DNA of 64,000 nucleotides from Bacteroides rodentium JCM 16496 (GCF_000614125.1 NZ_BAKJ01000007.1:90131-154130); one strand, 5' to 3'; counted from the first letter of the stretch, positions 27,931-36,601 are shown. Numbers and translations are program-made. The notes: generated from the sequence alone by a model not told the origin.

Positions 27931-28263
27931 TCAAAGCACCGCAACCGCCTTGCGTATGTTATCCAATATCACGGATAATTTGCTGTCACGCCGGGCGGTC
28001 TGCATATTGTAGGCGGTTTGCATATTTGCCCAAATGTAGGCAGCAATGCCAGTTGCCGCCTCTATCTTCAATGCGTATTCGGTAGTAATGGGGCGTTTCC
28101 CGTTTATCACTTCATTAAGTACGGAATAAGAAACGCCGATAACCGCCGCAAATTTTCTTTGCGACATATTGCGTGCCTCTAACTCGTCTTTCAATATTTC
28201 GCCCGGATGTATGGGCGTGGACGGCTGTAGCTCGTGAGGTGCATAAGTCTTTTTTGTTTCCAT
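27931..28263 (-). CDS. higA: HigA-type antitoxin (XRE family)
   Basis: 110-residue addiction-module antidote. The family start is IHPGEILKDELEARNMSQRKFA (about 18-39), followed by the HTH VIGVSYSVLNEVINGKRPITTE (about 41-62). It lies 8 bp downstream of the HigB toxin gene and is transcribed with it. It should neutralise the toxin and repress the shared promoter at 28609-28639. Confidence 0.88.
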   Translation of the reverse strand: METKKTYAPHELQPSTPIHPGEILKDELEARNMSQRKFAAVIGVSYSVLNEVINGKRPITTEYALKIEAATGIAAYIWANMQTAYNMQTARRDSKLSVILDNIRKAVAVL

Positions 28264-28271
28264 ATCCTAAT

Positions 28272-28589
28272 TTATTTGTAATGGTTACTAATATCCAGCA
28301 AACGGCATACGGTAACTATTTGTTCGTTCATAACATTCCTAACGGTAAATTCAAGGCGGTATTGCTTGTTTATGCGTACCGATGAAATGTCCTTTTTGTC
28401 CCCTTTCAGAACCTCGTAATTAAGTGCATTGTTCTGAAATAAGTCCGTAACGGCATTTGCGGACGAAAGCACGAAAACCGCCTTTTGGTAGCCTCTAATC
28501 ACTTCGGGTTGGTAACGGTGTTTCTTGTCGCTCGTCTTGCCCTCCGTGTAAAGCTCGTGCAAATAGTCCTTGTCAAATTCAATAATCAT
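28272..28589 (-). CDS. higB: HigB-type toxin (plasmid maintenance killer family)
   Basis: 105-residue RelE-superfamily ribonuclease toxin. The core is recognisable: GYQKAVFVLSSANAVTDLFQ (about 33-52), NYEVLKGDKKDISSVRINKQ (about 57-76) and YRLEFTVRNVMNEQIVTVCR (about 77-96). It is the first gene of the pair, the classic HigBA order. Confidence 0.85.
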   Translation of the reverse strand: MIIEFDKDYLHELYTEGKTSDKKHRYQPEVIRGYQKAVFVLSSANAVTDLFQNNALNYEVLKGDKKDISSVRINKQYRLEFTVRNVMNEQIVTVCRLLDISNHYK

Positions 28590-28608
28590 ACCTTTCCGTT
28601 TCTTTGTG

Positions 28609-28639
28609 CAAAGTTACTTTTTTCCCTTGTATTCGCAAA
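28609..28639 (-). promoter_or_regulatory. Promoter of higBA with palindromic -7 region
   Basis: On the minus strand: TTTG at 28639-28636, a 19-bp spacer, TAACTTTG at 28616-28609. The -7 box is part of the near-palindrome ACTTTGCACAAAG, a possible operator for HigA. The rest of the gap 28590-28924 shows no gene or repeat. Confidence 0.6.
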
Positions 28640-28924
28640 TAGTCGAACGCTTTGTTTGCATTCGGGATGCAACTTTATTTCCTTTCCACAGTGGGGGCAG
28701 ATTATTATATCCTCTTTCGGGGTGTCGAACAATTCAGATACCGGGACAAAACAAACATTTATATAAAAGTAATCCAGGCATTGCTGACCGCCATTCTGAT
28801 ATTTAATGGTCGCCTATGCCTATATCATTATTGAGTAGGTGGTATATTGTTTCGTGCAGAATCAGCATTCTCTAAAAACAAAAATCAGATAGAAATCTTG
28901 CGATAACTATCTGATTTTCTTAAG

Positions 28925-28997
28925 AGCGGAAGACGGGGCTCAAACCCGCGACCCTCAGCTTGGAAGGCTAATGCTCTATCAACTGAGCTACTTCCGC
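28925..28997 (-). tRNA. tRNA-Gly (anticodon TCC)
   Basis: 73-nt cloverleaf. The acceptor stem GCGGAAG (5') pairs with CTTCCGC, discriminator T; the anticodon loop CTTCCAA carries TCC for GGA codons; the T arm contains GGGTTTGAGCCC. CCA is not encoded. It lies 8 nt downstream of tRNA-Tyr on the same transcript. Confidence 0.95.
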
Positions 28998-29005
28998 AAT
29001 TTTAG

Positions 29006-29088
29006 TGGGCAAAGATGGATTCGAACCACCGAAGGCGTAAGCCAGCAGATTTACAGTCTGCCCCATTTGGCCACTCTGGTATTTGCCC
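29006..29088 (-). tRNA. tRNA-Tyr (anticodon GTA)
   Basis: 83-nt class II tRNA with a long variable arm. The acceptor stem GGGCAAA pairs with TTTGCCC, discriminator A; the anticodon loop CTGTAAA carries GTA; the T arm reads GGTTCGAATCC. CCA is not encoded. First gene of the pair with tRNA-Gly. Confidence 0.95.
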
Positions 29089-29150
29089 TTTTGCACTTAA
29101 GATTCTATCTCAATTCTCTCATTGAGTAGGTTTGTTTCTCAATTGCGGTG

Positions 29151-29185
29151 CAAAGATACGACTATTTTTGTAAACTCCAAGCAAA
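29151..29185 (-). promoter_or_regulatory. Promoter of the tRNA-Tyr/tRNA-Gly operon
   Basis: On the minus strand: TTTG at 29185-29182, a 23-bp spacer, TATCTTTG at 29158-29151, about 60 bp before the tRNA. The -33 box falls inside the last codons of ribH. Confidence 0.6.
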
Positions 29186-29656
29186 ATCTATCATTTTTAT
29201 TGCAGTAATTGCACATTCGTCTCCTTTATTGCCCAGTTTGCCACCGGCGCGGTCCTCTGCTTGCTCCATGGTATTGGTAGTAATTAATCCGTAAATTACT
29301 GGTACATCGCCACTTGCGTTTAATTGGGCGATTCCTTGGGTGGCACCCATGCAAACATAGTCAAAATGTGGAGTATCTCCTCTGACTACACAACCAATTG
29401 CAATAACTGCATCGACTTCGCTGTATTCGATAAGTTGGTTGGCGCCGAAAGTCAGTTCAAAACTGCCGGGTACTGTTTTTACCAGAATATTTTCATCTTT
29501 GGCTCCATGTTTCTTTAAAGTGTCTACGGCACCTTTCAGGAGAGCACCGGTAATATTATAATTCCACTCGGATACAACGATGCCGAATTTCATTTTTTCC
29601 GCGCTGGGTACAGAACTGAAATCGTAGTCTGAAAGATTGTGATAAGCTGTTGCCAT
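29162..29656 (-). CDS. ribH: 6,7-dimethyl-8-ribityllumazine synthase
   Basis: Penultimate step of riboflavin synthesis; forms a hollow 60-mer in most bacteria. The start at 29656 ([15 protein letters not shown]) gives 164 residues; the longer frame adds an unlikely hydrophobic leader. Motifs: [19 protein letters not shown] (about 25-43), [14 protein letters not shown] (about 61-74), [17 protein letters not shown] with the catalytic His (about 86-102), and [18 protein letters not shown] (about 119-136). Confidence 0.95.
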   Translation of the reverse strand: MATAYHNLSDYDFSSVPSAEKMKFGIVVSEWNYNITGALLKGAVDTLKKHGAKDENILVKTVPGSFELTFGANQLIEYSEVDAVIAIGCVVRGDTPHFDYVCMGATQGIAQLNASGDVPVIYGLITTNTMEQAEDRAGGKLGNKGDECAITAIKMIDFAWSLQK

Positions 29657-29720
29657 AAATAAGGAATTAAGAATTGAATTAAAAATTAATAATTGAAAAT
29701 TAGGGGGAGGGAGAAAAAGA

Positions 29721-29782
29721 GGCACGGACTACACGGATTCACGGTTATTGTGTCTTTCCGTGTTTTCCGTGTAATCCGTGCC
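29721..29782. repeat. CACAGATTA family repeat (copy 5, diverged)
   Basis: GGCACGGACTACACGGATT is mirrored by CCGTGTAATCCGTGCC, with inner CACGG/CCGTG. It lies between the TPR gene and ribH. Confidence 0.65.
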
Positions 29783-29807
29783 TGAGATGTCTTTATAATA
29801 AGGTATA

Positions 29808-30455
29808 TTACTTCTTCAACAGTTTGGCTTGTTCGATATACTTGTCGATATCCATTGCCTGGTATGAACGGAAGTATTTATCCTTGATAGTGGTATACGC
29901 CTGGATTGCATCGTCATACTTGCCTTGCTTTACCAGGATTTCTCCGGCTTGCAGCAGGTAGATGGGGCTGAGGGAGTTGTTGTCGGCTTCGTTGGCGGCT
30001 TTCAGCAGCATGGAAGCGGCTTTGTCCAGTTGGCCGAGCTGCGCATAGCAGTTGCCCATGGCGCCTTTCATGGCAGGAGCCACCATTTGGTCGTCTCCGT
30101 CAAAGCTGTCCAATGCTTTCACTGCTTCGTCATATTTCCCGAGGTGTGCATAGCAGAGACCCATATAGGCTTTTGCAAGATTGGCTGCTTTGGTGCCGCT
30201 GTATTCGTCTGCAACTTTTGCAAATCCGGCAAAACCGATGCTGTCGCCGTTCAGTGCTTGTGCATAAGCGTCTGCTTCGAAGTATTCTTGTCCTTTGAAC
30301 AGGGCAGCTTGTGCTTTTTCTTCACGGGGATCTGCATAAAGGTTCTTGTACATCACTACACCGGCAACGATGATGATTACTGCTGCTACAGCACCGATGA
30401 TTGTTTTTTTGTTCTTAATGAAAAAGGCCTCCGATTGTGTCAGTGCGTCCTCCAC
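29808..30455 (-). CDS. Membrane-anchored TPR protein (YfgM-like), start shortened
   Basis: 215 residues as read. One membrane helix (about 18-36, IIGAVAAVIIIVAGVVMYKN) is followed by tetratricopeptide helices (KAYMGLCYAHLGKYDEAVKA, PAMKGAMGNCYAQLGQLDKA, YLLQAGEILVKQGKYDDAIQA), suggesting an envelope assembly or chaperone-assisting role as in YfgM. A better start exists at 30492 (MAEQKKTNEALNVEDAL), but an A8 run at 30475-30482 throws it out of frame; seven As would connect it and give 227 residues. That insertion is probably a sequencing error. A -7 box (TACTTTTG, minus sense) lies at 30548-30541. Confidence 0.82.
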   Translation of the reverse strand: MEDALTQSEAFFIKNKKTIIGAVAAVIIIVAGVVMYKNLYADPREEKAQAALFKGQEYFEADAYAQALNGDSIGFAGFAKVADEYSGTKAANLAKAYMGLCYAHLGKYDEAVKALDSFDGDDQMVAPAMKGAMGNCYAQLGQLDKAASMLLKAANEADNNSLSPIYLLQAGEILVKQGKYDDAIQAYTTIKDKYFRSYQAMDIDKYIEQAKLLKK

Positions 30456-30659
30456 GTTTAAGGCTTCATTCGTCTTTTTTTTGTTCTGCCATTTTTATAT
30501 AATCTTTTTGTTATTATTCTTATTTATCTAATTCGACCCGCAAAAGTAAGTTTTTTATAGCTATCAACGAAATTTAGCGGCATCTTTTTTTGTTTTTTCG
30601 TTCAGCTTCTTTCATTTCTTTGCAGCAGGTTCTTGTTGGCAGGTATCTCCTGGCCGGGC

Positions 30660-30846
30660 TGCAACTTCACTGCATCCGTATTTCAATTCCGTTGCAACGC
30701 CTTTGCTATGGTATTGCGACACCTCTGCAATGCTACTGCAATCCCTCTGCAATGCTACTGCAATCCCTTTGCAGCGCCACTGCAACGCCTTTGCAGCGCT
30801 ACTGCAACACCTTTGCAGTGCCACTGCAAAGCAGATGCGGAGTCTT
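30660..30846. repeat. 11-bp unit tandem array C (17 units)
   Basis: Seventeen contiguous 11-bp units of consensus TGCAryGCyhy. The central part alternates two forms as a 22-bp pair, for example TGCAATGCTAC then TGCAATCCCTC, and later TGCAGCGCTAC then TGCAACACCTT. No stop codons arise in several frames because the unit lacks them, so open frames on both strands here are by-products. It lies in the 689-bp gap 30493-31181. Confidence 0.85.
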
Positions 30847-30899
30847 GCAGTAATAATCTGCTGAATGACAGGATGCTGCATTTATAGTCGAACAAAATT

Positions 30900-31095
30900 G
30901 GTTTGCGAAAAGAAAAGCGAATAAAGCGAGTATCTTAATTCCCCTCCTCCGGGGAGGAGGGGTGCCCAACGGGCGGGGTGGTAGGAAGCATAAAGCAATG
31001 AAAAACAGCACAGTGTGTATCGCTACCACCTCCCCCTACGGGTACTCCTCCTCCCGGAGGAGGAGAAGTAAGTTACCCCGTATTTTTTCGCAAAT
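30900..31095. repeat. Large GC-rich inverted repeat
   Basis: Nested arms: TTTGCGAAAAG / TTTTTTCGCAAA outside, CCCCTCCTCC-GGGGAGGAGG and CTCCTCCTCCCGGAGGAGGA inside, and GGGGTGGTAG / CTACCACCTCCCC. The ~195-bp palindrome sits just upstream of recF and has no coding potential. Confidence 0.65.
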
Positions 31096-31181
31096 CATTT
31101 CTGTTCTACTATAAACGCGGGCACTTCATCCTTTCAATCGGGATTTTGCTTATCTTTGCCCCACGAACTCACGTGACGATT

Positions 31182-32293
31182 ATGATACTGAAACGTATAT
31201 CTATACTCAATTATAAGAACTTGGAGCAGGTGGAGCTTTCATTCTCGCCCAAGTTGAACTGCCTTTTCGGGCAGAACGGCATGGGGAAAACGAACCTGCT
31301 GGATGCGGTGTATTTCCTATCTTTCTGTAAGAGTGCCGGCAATCCCATTGATTCCCAGAATATCCGCCATGAGGCCGACTTCTTTGTCATCCAAGGGTTT
31401 TATGAGGCTGCGACGGGACTCCGGAGGAAATCTACTGTGGTATGAAGAGGCGGCAGAAGAAACAGTTCAAGCGAAACAAGAAGGAGTATACGCGTTTGTC
31501 GGACCATATCGGCTTCCTGCCTTTGGTCATGGTCTCGCCTGCCGACTCGGAGTTGATAGCAGGAGGCAGTGATGAGCGCCGGCGTTTTATGGATGTGGTC
31601 ATTTCGCAGTATGACAAAGAGTATCTGGAAGCTTTGATACGATACAATAAGGCTTTGGTGCAGCGGAACACCTTGCTGAAGAGTGAACAGCCGGTGGAGG
31701 AAGAGCTCTTTCTGGTTTGGGAGGAGATGATGGCGCAAGCCGGCGAAGTGGTGTTCCGCAAACGTGAGGCCTTTATCCGTGAGTTTATTCCTATTTTCCA
31801 GTCTTTCTATTCATTCATTTCGCAAGATAGGGAGAAGGTGGGGCTGAGCTATGACTCCCATGCCCGCGATGCCTCTTTGCTGGAAGTGCTGAAGGAGAGC
31901 CGCGTGCGCGACCGGATTATGGGCTACTCCTTGCGCGGTGTGCACAAGGACGAGCTGAATATGCTTTTGGGAGATTTCCCCATCAAGCGTGAAGGGTCGC
32001 AGGGGCAGAACAAGACTTATCTGGTGGCGTTGAAGCTGGCACAGTTTGATTTCCTGAAACGTACCGGGACCACTGTTCCCTTGTTGTTGCTGGACGATAT
32101 CTTTGACAAGCTGGATGCCTCGCGTGTGGAACAAATCATCAAGTTGGTGGCAGGCGACAGCTTTGGGCAGATTTTCATAACCGATACCAACCGCGAACAC
32201 CTGGACCGTATTCTGCATAAAGTGGGCAGTGATTATAAGATGTTCCGTGTGGAGCAGGGAACGGTTGCCGAAATGAAGGAGGAAGAGGCATGA
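31182..32293 (+). pseudogene. recF: DNA replication/repair protein RecF, frame broken at 31415-31417
   Basis: SMC-like ATPase that loads RecA at ssDNA gaps. The start MILKRISILNYKNLEQVEL is followed by Walker A LFGQNGMGKTNLLDAVYFLS (about 28-47). The frame then shifts: GCGACGGGACT lacks one G, and GGGG restores EAATGTPEEIYCGMKRRQKK. The second part has the signature segment and Walker B VPLLLLDDIFDKLD. Repaired length is 370 residues, normal. A TATCTTTG -7 box lies at 31151-31158. Its stop overlaps the next gene by 4 bp. Confidence 0.88.
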
Positions 32294-32580
32294 AGCGCAA
32301 TAATGCCGAACAGATAGGTGAACTTATCCGTCATTACCTCAGGCAGGAAAGTCTGGAGTCTCCGCTGAACGAGCGGCGGCTTATCAGTGCGTGGCCCGAA
32401 GTGCTGGGGCCTGCCATTGCCTCCTATACCCGTGAACTTTATATAAAGAACCAGGTGCTTTATGTGCACCTCACTTCCGCGGCCCTGCGCCAGGAGCTGA
32501 TGATGGGGCGTGAGTTGCTGGTGCGCAACCTGAACCGCCATGTGGGGGCGCAGGTCATAACGAATATCATATTCAGATGA
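32290..32580 (+). CDS. DUF721/DciA-like protein
   Basis: 96-residue protein of the DUF721 family, whose proteobacterial member DciA helps load the replicative helicase. Typical segments are IGELIRHYLRQESLESPLNE, LISAWPEVLGPAIASYTREL and VLYVHLTSAALRQELMMGR. Coupled to recF by an ATGA overlap, a frequent arrangement that supports a role in DNA replication or repair. Its 3' end overlaps the convergent PHP gene by 8 bp. Confidence 0.85.
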   Translation: MKRNNAEQIGELIRHYLRQESLESPLNERRLISAWPEVLGPAIASYTRELYIKNQVLYVHLTSAALRQELMMGRELLVRNLNRHVGAQVITNIIFR

Positions 32581-33357
32581 GCATCTTCAGTTCATCTGTT
32601 CTTTCAATCTTCAGTTCCTTCAATTCCTGGACTGCCCGGTCGTAATACACCGTAGCCTCCAAGTCTCTGTTGTCGTGCGCGTCCAGTCCGATGATAGCTT
32701 TACAGCCTTCATTGGCAGCGATTCGCCAGAACTCCGGGCATGGGTAGGTGGACAAGCCGTGCGCTTCATTGTAGCTACATAGCCTATATTGTATTCCAGC
32801 GGGACATGCAGGCGTGCGGCGGCACGGCAGATGTGCCGGCTGATGGTAGTACAATGGTGGTCGAACTTCGGATAGGAGCGCATGAACAGGTCCGGATGGG
32901 CAAGGCAAGAGAACAGTCCGCTTTCCATACCTTCGATGGCGCTCTCTTCGTAAAGGTCGAGCATGTCGCGGCTGTCCGTATGATGGCCGAAGTAGGGGAA
33001 CTTTTCATCAGTGTGGTAGTGGTGGTTTCCGAAGATGATATAGTCCAGTTGGTACTTCTTGATTTGTTCTTTCAGCCAATGGATATATTGGGGGAAGTAT
33101 TCACATTCAAGTCCTATCCTGATGTCTATCCGGTCGTGGTATTTCTCACGGAGCGTCTTGAGGCTCTCCACGTAGCCGGGGAGCTCTTCGGGGAGCATCC
33201 GCATGTCGGCTACGTAGTCGGTACGGTATTTCCAGGGAGTATGGTCCGAAAATCCGAGTATCCGGTAACCGCCTTTGATGGCGCTGAGCACATACTCTTC
33301 GTCATCTCCGGTGGCATGCATGCAGCGTGTGGTGTGTGTATGATAGTTGGTTCTCAT
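32573..33357 (-). pseudogene. PHP-domain histidinol-phosphatase-like protein, frame broken at 32769
   Basis: Metal-dependent phosphoesterase. The N-terminal part has the PHP motif NYHTHTTRCMHATGDDEEYV (about 3-22) and GFSDHTPW (about 35-42); FGNHHY and FSCLAHPDLF carry further metal ligands. The frame breaks at ACAATGAAG (coding sense): AAA in place of AA restores VATNEAHGLSTYPCPEFW, and the tail IIGLDAHDNRDL provides the last metal site. Repaired length is 261 residues. A role in histidine synthesis is possible; other PHP substrates cannot be excluded. Confidence 0.82.
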
Positions 33358-33887
33358 TGTGTTATGATTTTATCCATTCGTATATCAAACGGTTCAGCCG
33401 GAACTTCTTCTACGAGTTGAAACGGGAAACAGATGCCGGCTTTGTAGGCCGACGGGATGCGGGACAGAAGTCGGTCATAATAACCTTTACCGCGCCCCAG
33501 CCGGTTGCCGTTACGGTCGAATGCCACGCCGGGGACTACTATGAAGTCTATGGCCTCATAGTCGGTAAATAGTTCGCCGGTCGGTTCTTCGATGCCGTAT
33601 GCGCCGGGTTTCAAGTCTTCGGGTCCGGTGTACAGCCGCAGTTCCAGGTCGTCACCTACAACTACCGGAAGCAGTATCCGCTTTTCGCGGCTCCACTTCC
33701 GGATAAATTCGTGTGTGTCCACTTCGTCTTTGAGAGAGTGGTAAAGCAGTACGGTCTTTGCCGCCCTGAAAGCAGGGTGTGCCTCAAGGGCGGCAAGTAT
33801 TTCAGCAGACTGACGCGTAGTGGAAGAGCTGTGTCGGGTCTTCAACAAAGCTACCTGCCTGCGCAGTTCTTTTTTCCTTTCCATCAT
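33354..33887 (-). CDS. 5-formyltetrahydrofolate cyclo-ligase
   Basis: Converts 5-formyl-THF to 5,10-methenyl-THF with ATP, folate recycling. 177 residues (or 176 from the second Met): KKELRRQVALLKTRHSSST, the phosphate loop LYHSLKDEVDT (about 48-58), and the C-terminal signature PGVAFDRNGNRLGRGKGYYDRLL (about 126-148, seen as PGVAFDRNG and GRGKGYYDR). The stop overlaps the PHP start by 4 bp. Its first 86 bp lie inside the end of the S41 protease frame, an unusually long overlap discussed in the findings. Confidence 0.92.
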   Translation of the reverse strand: MMERKKELRRQVALLKTRHSSSTTRQSAEILAALEAHPAFRAAKTVLLYHSLKDEVDTHEFIRKWSREKRILLPVVVGDDLELRLYTGPEDLKPGAYGIEEPTGELFTDYEAIDFIVVPGVAFDRNGNRLGRGKGYYDRLLSRIPSAYKAGICFPFQLVEEVPAEPFDIRMDKIITQ

Positions 33888-35541
33888 CTTTTGTATCCTC
33901 TATGATTGGTGTCGCTTCCGGGGCTTTGGGGAATGCCTCGCCACGTTCCAGAATATCCAATGCCTTCTTGACGGTGGCATCGCTTTGGTTGATGTAGCGG
34001 ATGTATTGCTCCCTTCCCAGTATGTTATAGATAATGTTGCCGTAAAGACTTCTTTCCAGTAGTTTGTAAGACTTGTGGATAAGCAGGTTGCGCCGCTTTA
34101 CTCCCTTGGAGTCTGCAAAACGTACAAACTGCTCCACGATACCTTGGTGACGAAGGTACTTCAACAAATCTTCTTCATTGTCGTATTCACTCAATTTCGC
34201 ACGGTTGCGGTCGGTATACTGGAAGCTGAATTGCAGAATCAGTCCCTTGTTGCTTACTTCTATCAGGTAAGAAGATACTCCGGTTGTGTCTTGCGGAACG
34301 AATACGTCCGGCATAATGCCACCGCCGCCGTATACGGGTCTGCCCAAACCGGTAGAGTAACGCAGGCTTTCGTCCAGTTTGATGCTGTCTTTGGAGAAGA
34401 ACTCGCCGTGTTCGTAACGGGTAATCCAGTCCATTTCGTATTTGCTGTCCTTGCCGTTCTCGTAGGGGCGCTGGATGCAACGGCCCGATGGGGTGTAATA
34501 GCGGGCAATGGTCAGGCGGATGGCGGAACCGTCACTGAAGTCGATGGGTTGCTGCACGAGTCCCTTGCCGAAGGAACGGCGTCCTACGATGGTTCCGCGG
34601 TCATTGTCCTGAATGGCGCCTGCAAAGATTTCGCTGGCCGAAGCGGAACTCTCGTTTACCAATACCACCAGCGGCAGCTTCTGGCAACTGCCGGTACCGT
34701 TGGCATATTCCTCCATGCGGGGATATTTGCGGCCGTGAGTATATACTATCAGCTTTCCTTCCGGCAGGAATTCGTTCACCATGCGTGTGGCGGCTTCCAT
34801 GTATCCTCCGGTATTGTCGCGCAGGTCGATAATCAAGCCTTTGCACTTCTCGTGGCTCAGTTGGGCAATCGCATTCAGCAGCTCCACGTGTGTGGTGCGT
34901 CCGAATTTGCTGATTTGTATATAGCCATAGTCATCATCGAGCATATAGGCTGCATCAATGGTGTTTTGCGGGATGTCGCCGCGTGTGATGTTGAATTCGA
35001 GCAGTTCCTTTTCCGTGGCACGCTTGACGCCTAACTTCACTTGGCTGCCTTTCGGACCTTTCAGGTTGCGCATGGCCTTTTCGTTTGTCAGGCCTTTGCC
35101 TACGAACAGGCTGTCGTTGACCATCACAATACGGTCGCCTGCCATCAGGCCCACTTTTTCGGACGGTCCGCCGGGAATCACGCTGTTTACGTGTATCGTG
35201 TCTTCCTGAATGGTGAACTGGATGCCTATACCGCTGAAGCTGCCTTCAAGTTCGGAATTAACCTCCTCCAGTTTCTGTGCGGGGATATAGGTGGAGTGGG
35301 GGTCGAGTTCCGCCAATATCTGCGGCATGGCCTTCTCTACCAAATCGGTCATGTTGACGGTATCCACATACTGGTCGTCAATAACACGCAGCAAGGCATT
35401 CAGCTTGTTGGACGAGCTATTGATGATTCCCAGTTTATTACCGGCAAAATGCCTGGCGTAAAATGTTCCGATAAGGATTCCCGCGACTACGCTGATTGCG
35501 ATGATAAGCGGCATAAAGCGGGAAGTATTTTTTGTACCCAT
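33802..35541 (-). CDS. C-terminal processing peptidase (S41 family, PDZ domain)
   Basis: Periplasmic serine protease of 579 residues: an N-terminal membrane anchor (about 12-30), a PDZ domain (about 95-175; GIGIQFTIQEDTIHV, GLMAGDRIVMVN) and the S41 catalytic domain with LIIDLRDNTGGYMEAATRMV, nucleophile segment NESSASASEIFAGAIQD and the Lys in GRRSFGKGLVQQP. The last ~28 residues overlap the next gene in another frame and look unlike protein. In the neighbouring frame a TGA overlaps the next start codon, so the true stop may lie near 33886. Confidence 0.92.
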   Translation of the reverse strand: MGTKNTSRFMPLIIAISVVAGILIGTFYARHFAGNKLGIINSSSNKLNALLRVIDDQYVDTVNMTDLVEKAMPQILAELDPHSTYIPAQKLEEVNSELEGSFSGIGIQFTIQEDTIHVNSVIPGGPSEKVGLMAGDRIVMVNDSLFVGKGLTNEKAMRNLKGPKGSQVKLGVKRATEKELLEFNITRGDIPQNTIDAAYMLDDDYGYIQISKFGRTTHVELLNAIAQLSHEKCKGLIIDLRDNTGGYMEAATRMVNEFLPEGKLIVYTHGRKYPRMEEYANGTGSCQKLPLVVLVNESSASASEIFAGAIQDNDRGTIVGRRSFGKGLVQQPIDFSDGSAIRLTIARYYTPSGRCIQRPYENGKDSKYEMDWITRYEHGEFFSKDSIKLDESLRYSTGLGRPVYGGGGIMPDVFVPQDTTGVSSYLIEVSNKGLILQFSFQYTDRNRAKLSEYDNEEDLLKYLRHQGIVEQFVRFADSKGVKRRNLLIHKSYKLLERSLYGNIIYNILGREQYIRYINQSDATVKKALDILERGEAFPKAPEATPIIEDTKDDGKEKRTAQAGSFVEDPTQLFHYASVC

Positions 35542-35623
35542 GATGTTTATTTACTATTAGACTATTTACAATTTACTATTTGGCTGCGCATGCAACTTTC
35601 CATTTTCAACTTTCAGCTTTCCA

Positions 35624-36067
35624 TTATTCATTATCCATTGAAACAAACACCACCTCGATGCCTGCCCGTTTCAAAAGTTCGATACCATCTTCCAGACGGT
35701 ATTTCTCGGAGTAGACCACCCGTTTGATGCCTGCCTGAATAATCAGTTTGGAGCATTCTATGCAGGGGGAGGCAGTGACGTACATGGTGGCACCGTTACT
35801 GCTGTTGTTCGAGCGGGCTATTTTGGTAATGGCGTTTGCTTCGGCATGGAGCACGTATGGTTTGGTGACGTTATTCTCATCTTCGCACACATTCTCAAAA
35901 CCGGAAGGGGTACCGTTGTAGCCGTCGGAGATAATCATCTTGTCTTTTACAATCAGTGCACCGACCTGGCGGCGTTGGCAATACGAATTTTCGGCCCAAA
36001 TGCTTGCCATACGTATATAACGCCTGTCCAATGCTTCTTGTTTGTCTTTTGTAGAATCGTCCATCAT
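35624..36067 (-). CDS. dCMP deaminase (ComEB-type)
   Basis: Zinc-dependent deaminase, dCMP to dUMP for thymidylate synthesis. 147 residues with the zinc motif HAEANAI (about 73-79) and SPCIECSKLI (about 101-110); NSYCQRRQVGALIVKDKMII opens the fold. Located between the S41 protease and a DUF4847 lipoprotein gene, 9 bp from the latter. Confidence 0.92.
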   Translation of the reverse strand: MMDDSTKDKQEALDRRYIRMASIWAENSYCQRRQVGALIVKDKMIISDGYNGTPSGFENVCEDENNVTKPYVLHAEANAITKIARSNNSSNGATMYVTASPCIECSKLIIQAGIKRVVYSEKYRLEDGIELLKRAGIEVVFVSMDNE

Positions 36068-36076
36068 ATTTATGTT

Positions 36077-36601
36077 TTATCGTTGCGGGGTGAATCCCAT
36101 GACTCTGGTTGTCGGTCCGTCTTTAAAATAGAGGGTCAGTGAATTGGCATCCCCTTCATACTTGTACACGTTTTGCAATCCGGAGATGAACGCCTTGGCC
36201 AGTGCATCGCTCTCTGCAGCCCCCGTAACCTTCACGCTGATGCTGAGCGAACCTGAAGCTCCGTCGGCTTTCCAAGTGCCGTTGACACTTGAGTTGATGC
36301 CTTGTCCGTTGACGGTGGTGCCCATCAGCTCCCCATCCAGTTCGGTACCTTCAAAATTGAGCGTAAAGGTGTTTTTCTGATTATATAGCTTGTCCAGACT
36401 CTTCTTCATCTCTTCCTCATTGTTGTTCCAAAGGTTTGGATAGAATTGGGCATTGCTGCCTTTATTGGTGAGCCGGCTGAGCTTCCATGTCTTCCCGGTG
36501 AATATTTCGATAACATCGTCCTCGTTGTCGCAACCGCTTAGCAGGGGGAGCAGCGAAAACACGAGCAGCATACAACAGATGTTCCTTATAAGTCTCTTCA
36601 T
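36077..36601 (-). CDS. DUF4847-type lipoprotein
   Basis: 174-residue Bacteroidales lipoprotein. Lipobox LLSGCDNEDD (Cys at about 24). The body is one small beta domain starting FTGKTWKLSRLTNKG, the usual opening of lipocalin-like proteins of this phylum, and ending SLTLYFKDGPTTRVMGF. The start overlaps the dcp stop by 4 bp. Confidence 0.78.
   Translation of the reverse strand: MKRLIRNICCMLLVFSLLPLLSGCDNEDDVIEIFTGKTWKLSRLTNKGSNAQFYPNLWNNNEEEMKKSLDKLYNQKNTFTLNFEGTELDGELMGTTVNGQGINSSVNGTWKADGASGSLSISVKVTGAAESDALAKAFISGLQNVYKYEGDANSLTLYFKDGPTTRVMGFTPQR

Noticed and set aside
26468..28589. A defence or toxin-immunity island around the hypothetical protein and higBA
   Set aside because: Only one ordinary higBA pair and unrelated small genes are present; no nuclease, helicase, polymorphic toxin or mobile element supports an island.
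30660..30846. CRISPR array
   Set aside because: Units are contiguous 11-mers without unique spacers, and no cas genes are in the window.
30590..30887. Overlapping open frames on both strands across the 11-bp array
   Set aside because: They are open only because the repeat unit contains no stop codons; the proteins are Leu-Gln-Cys repeats with no start context.
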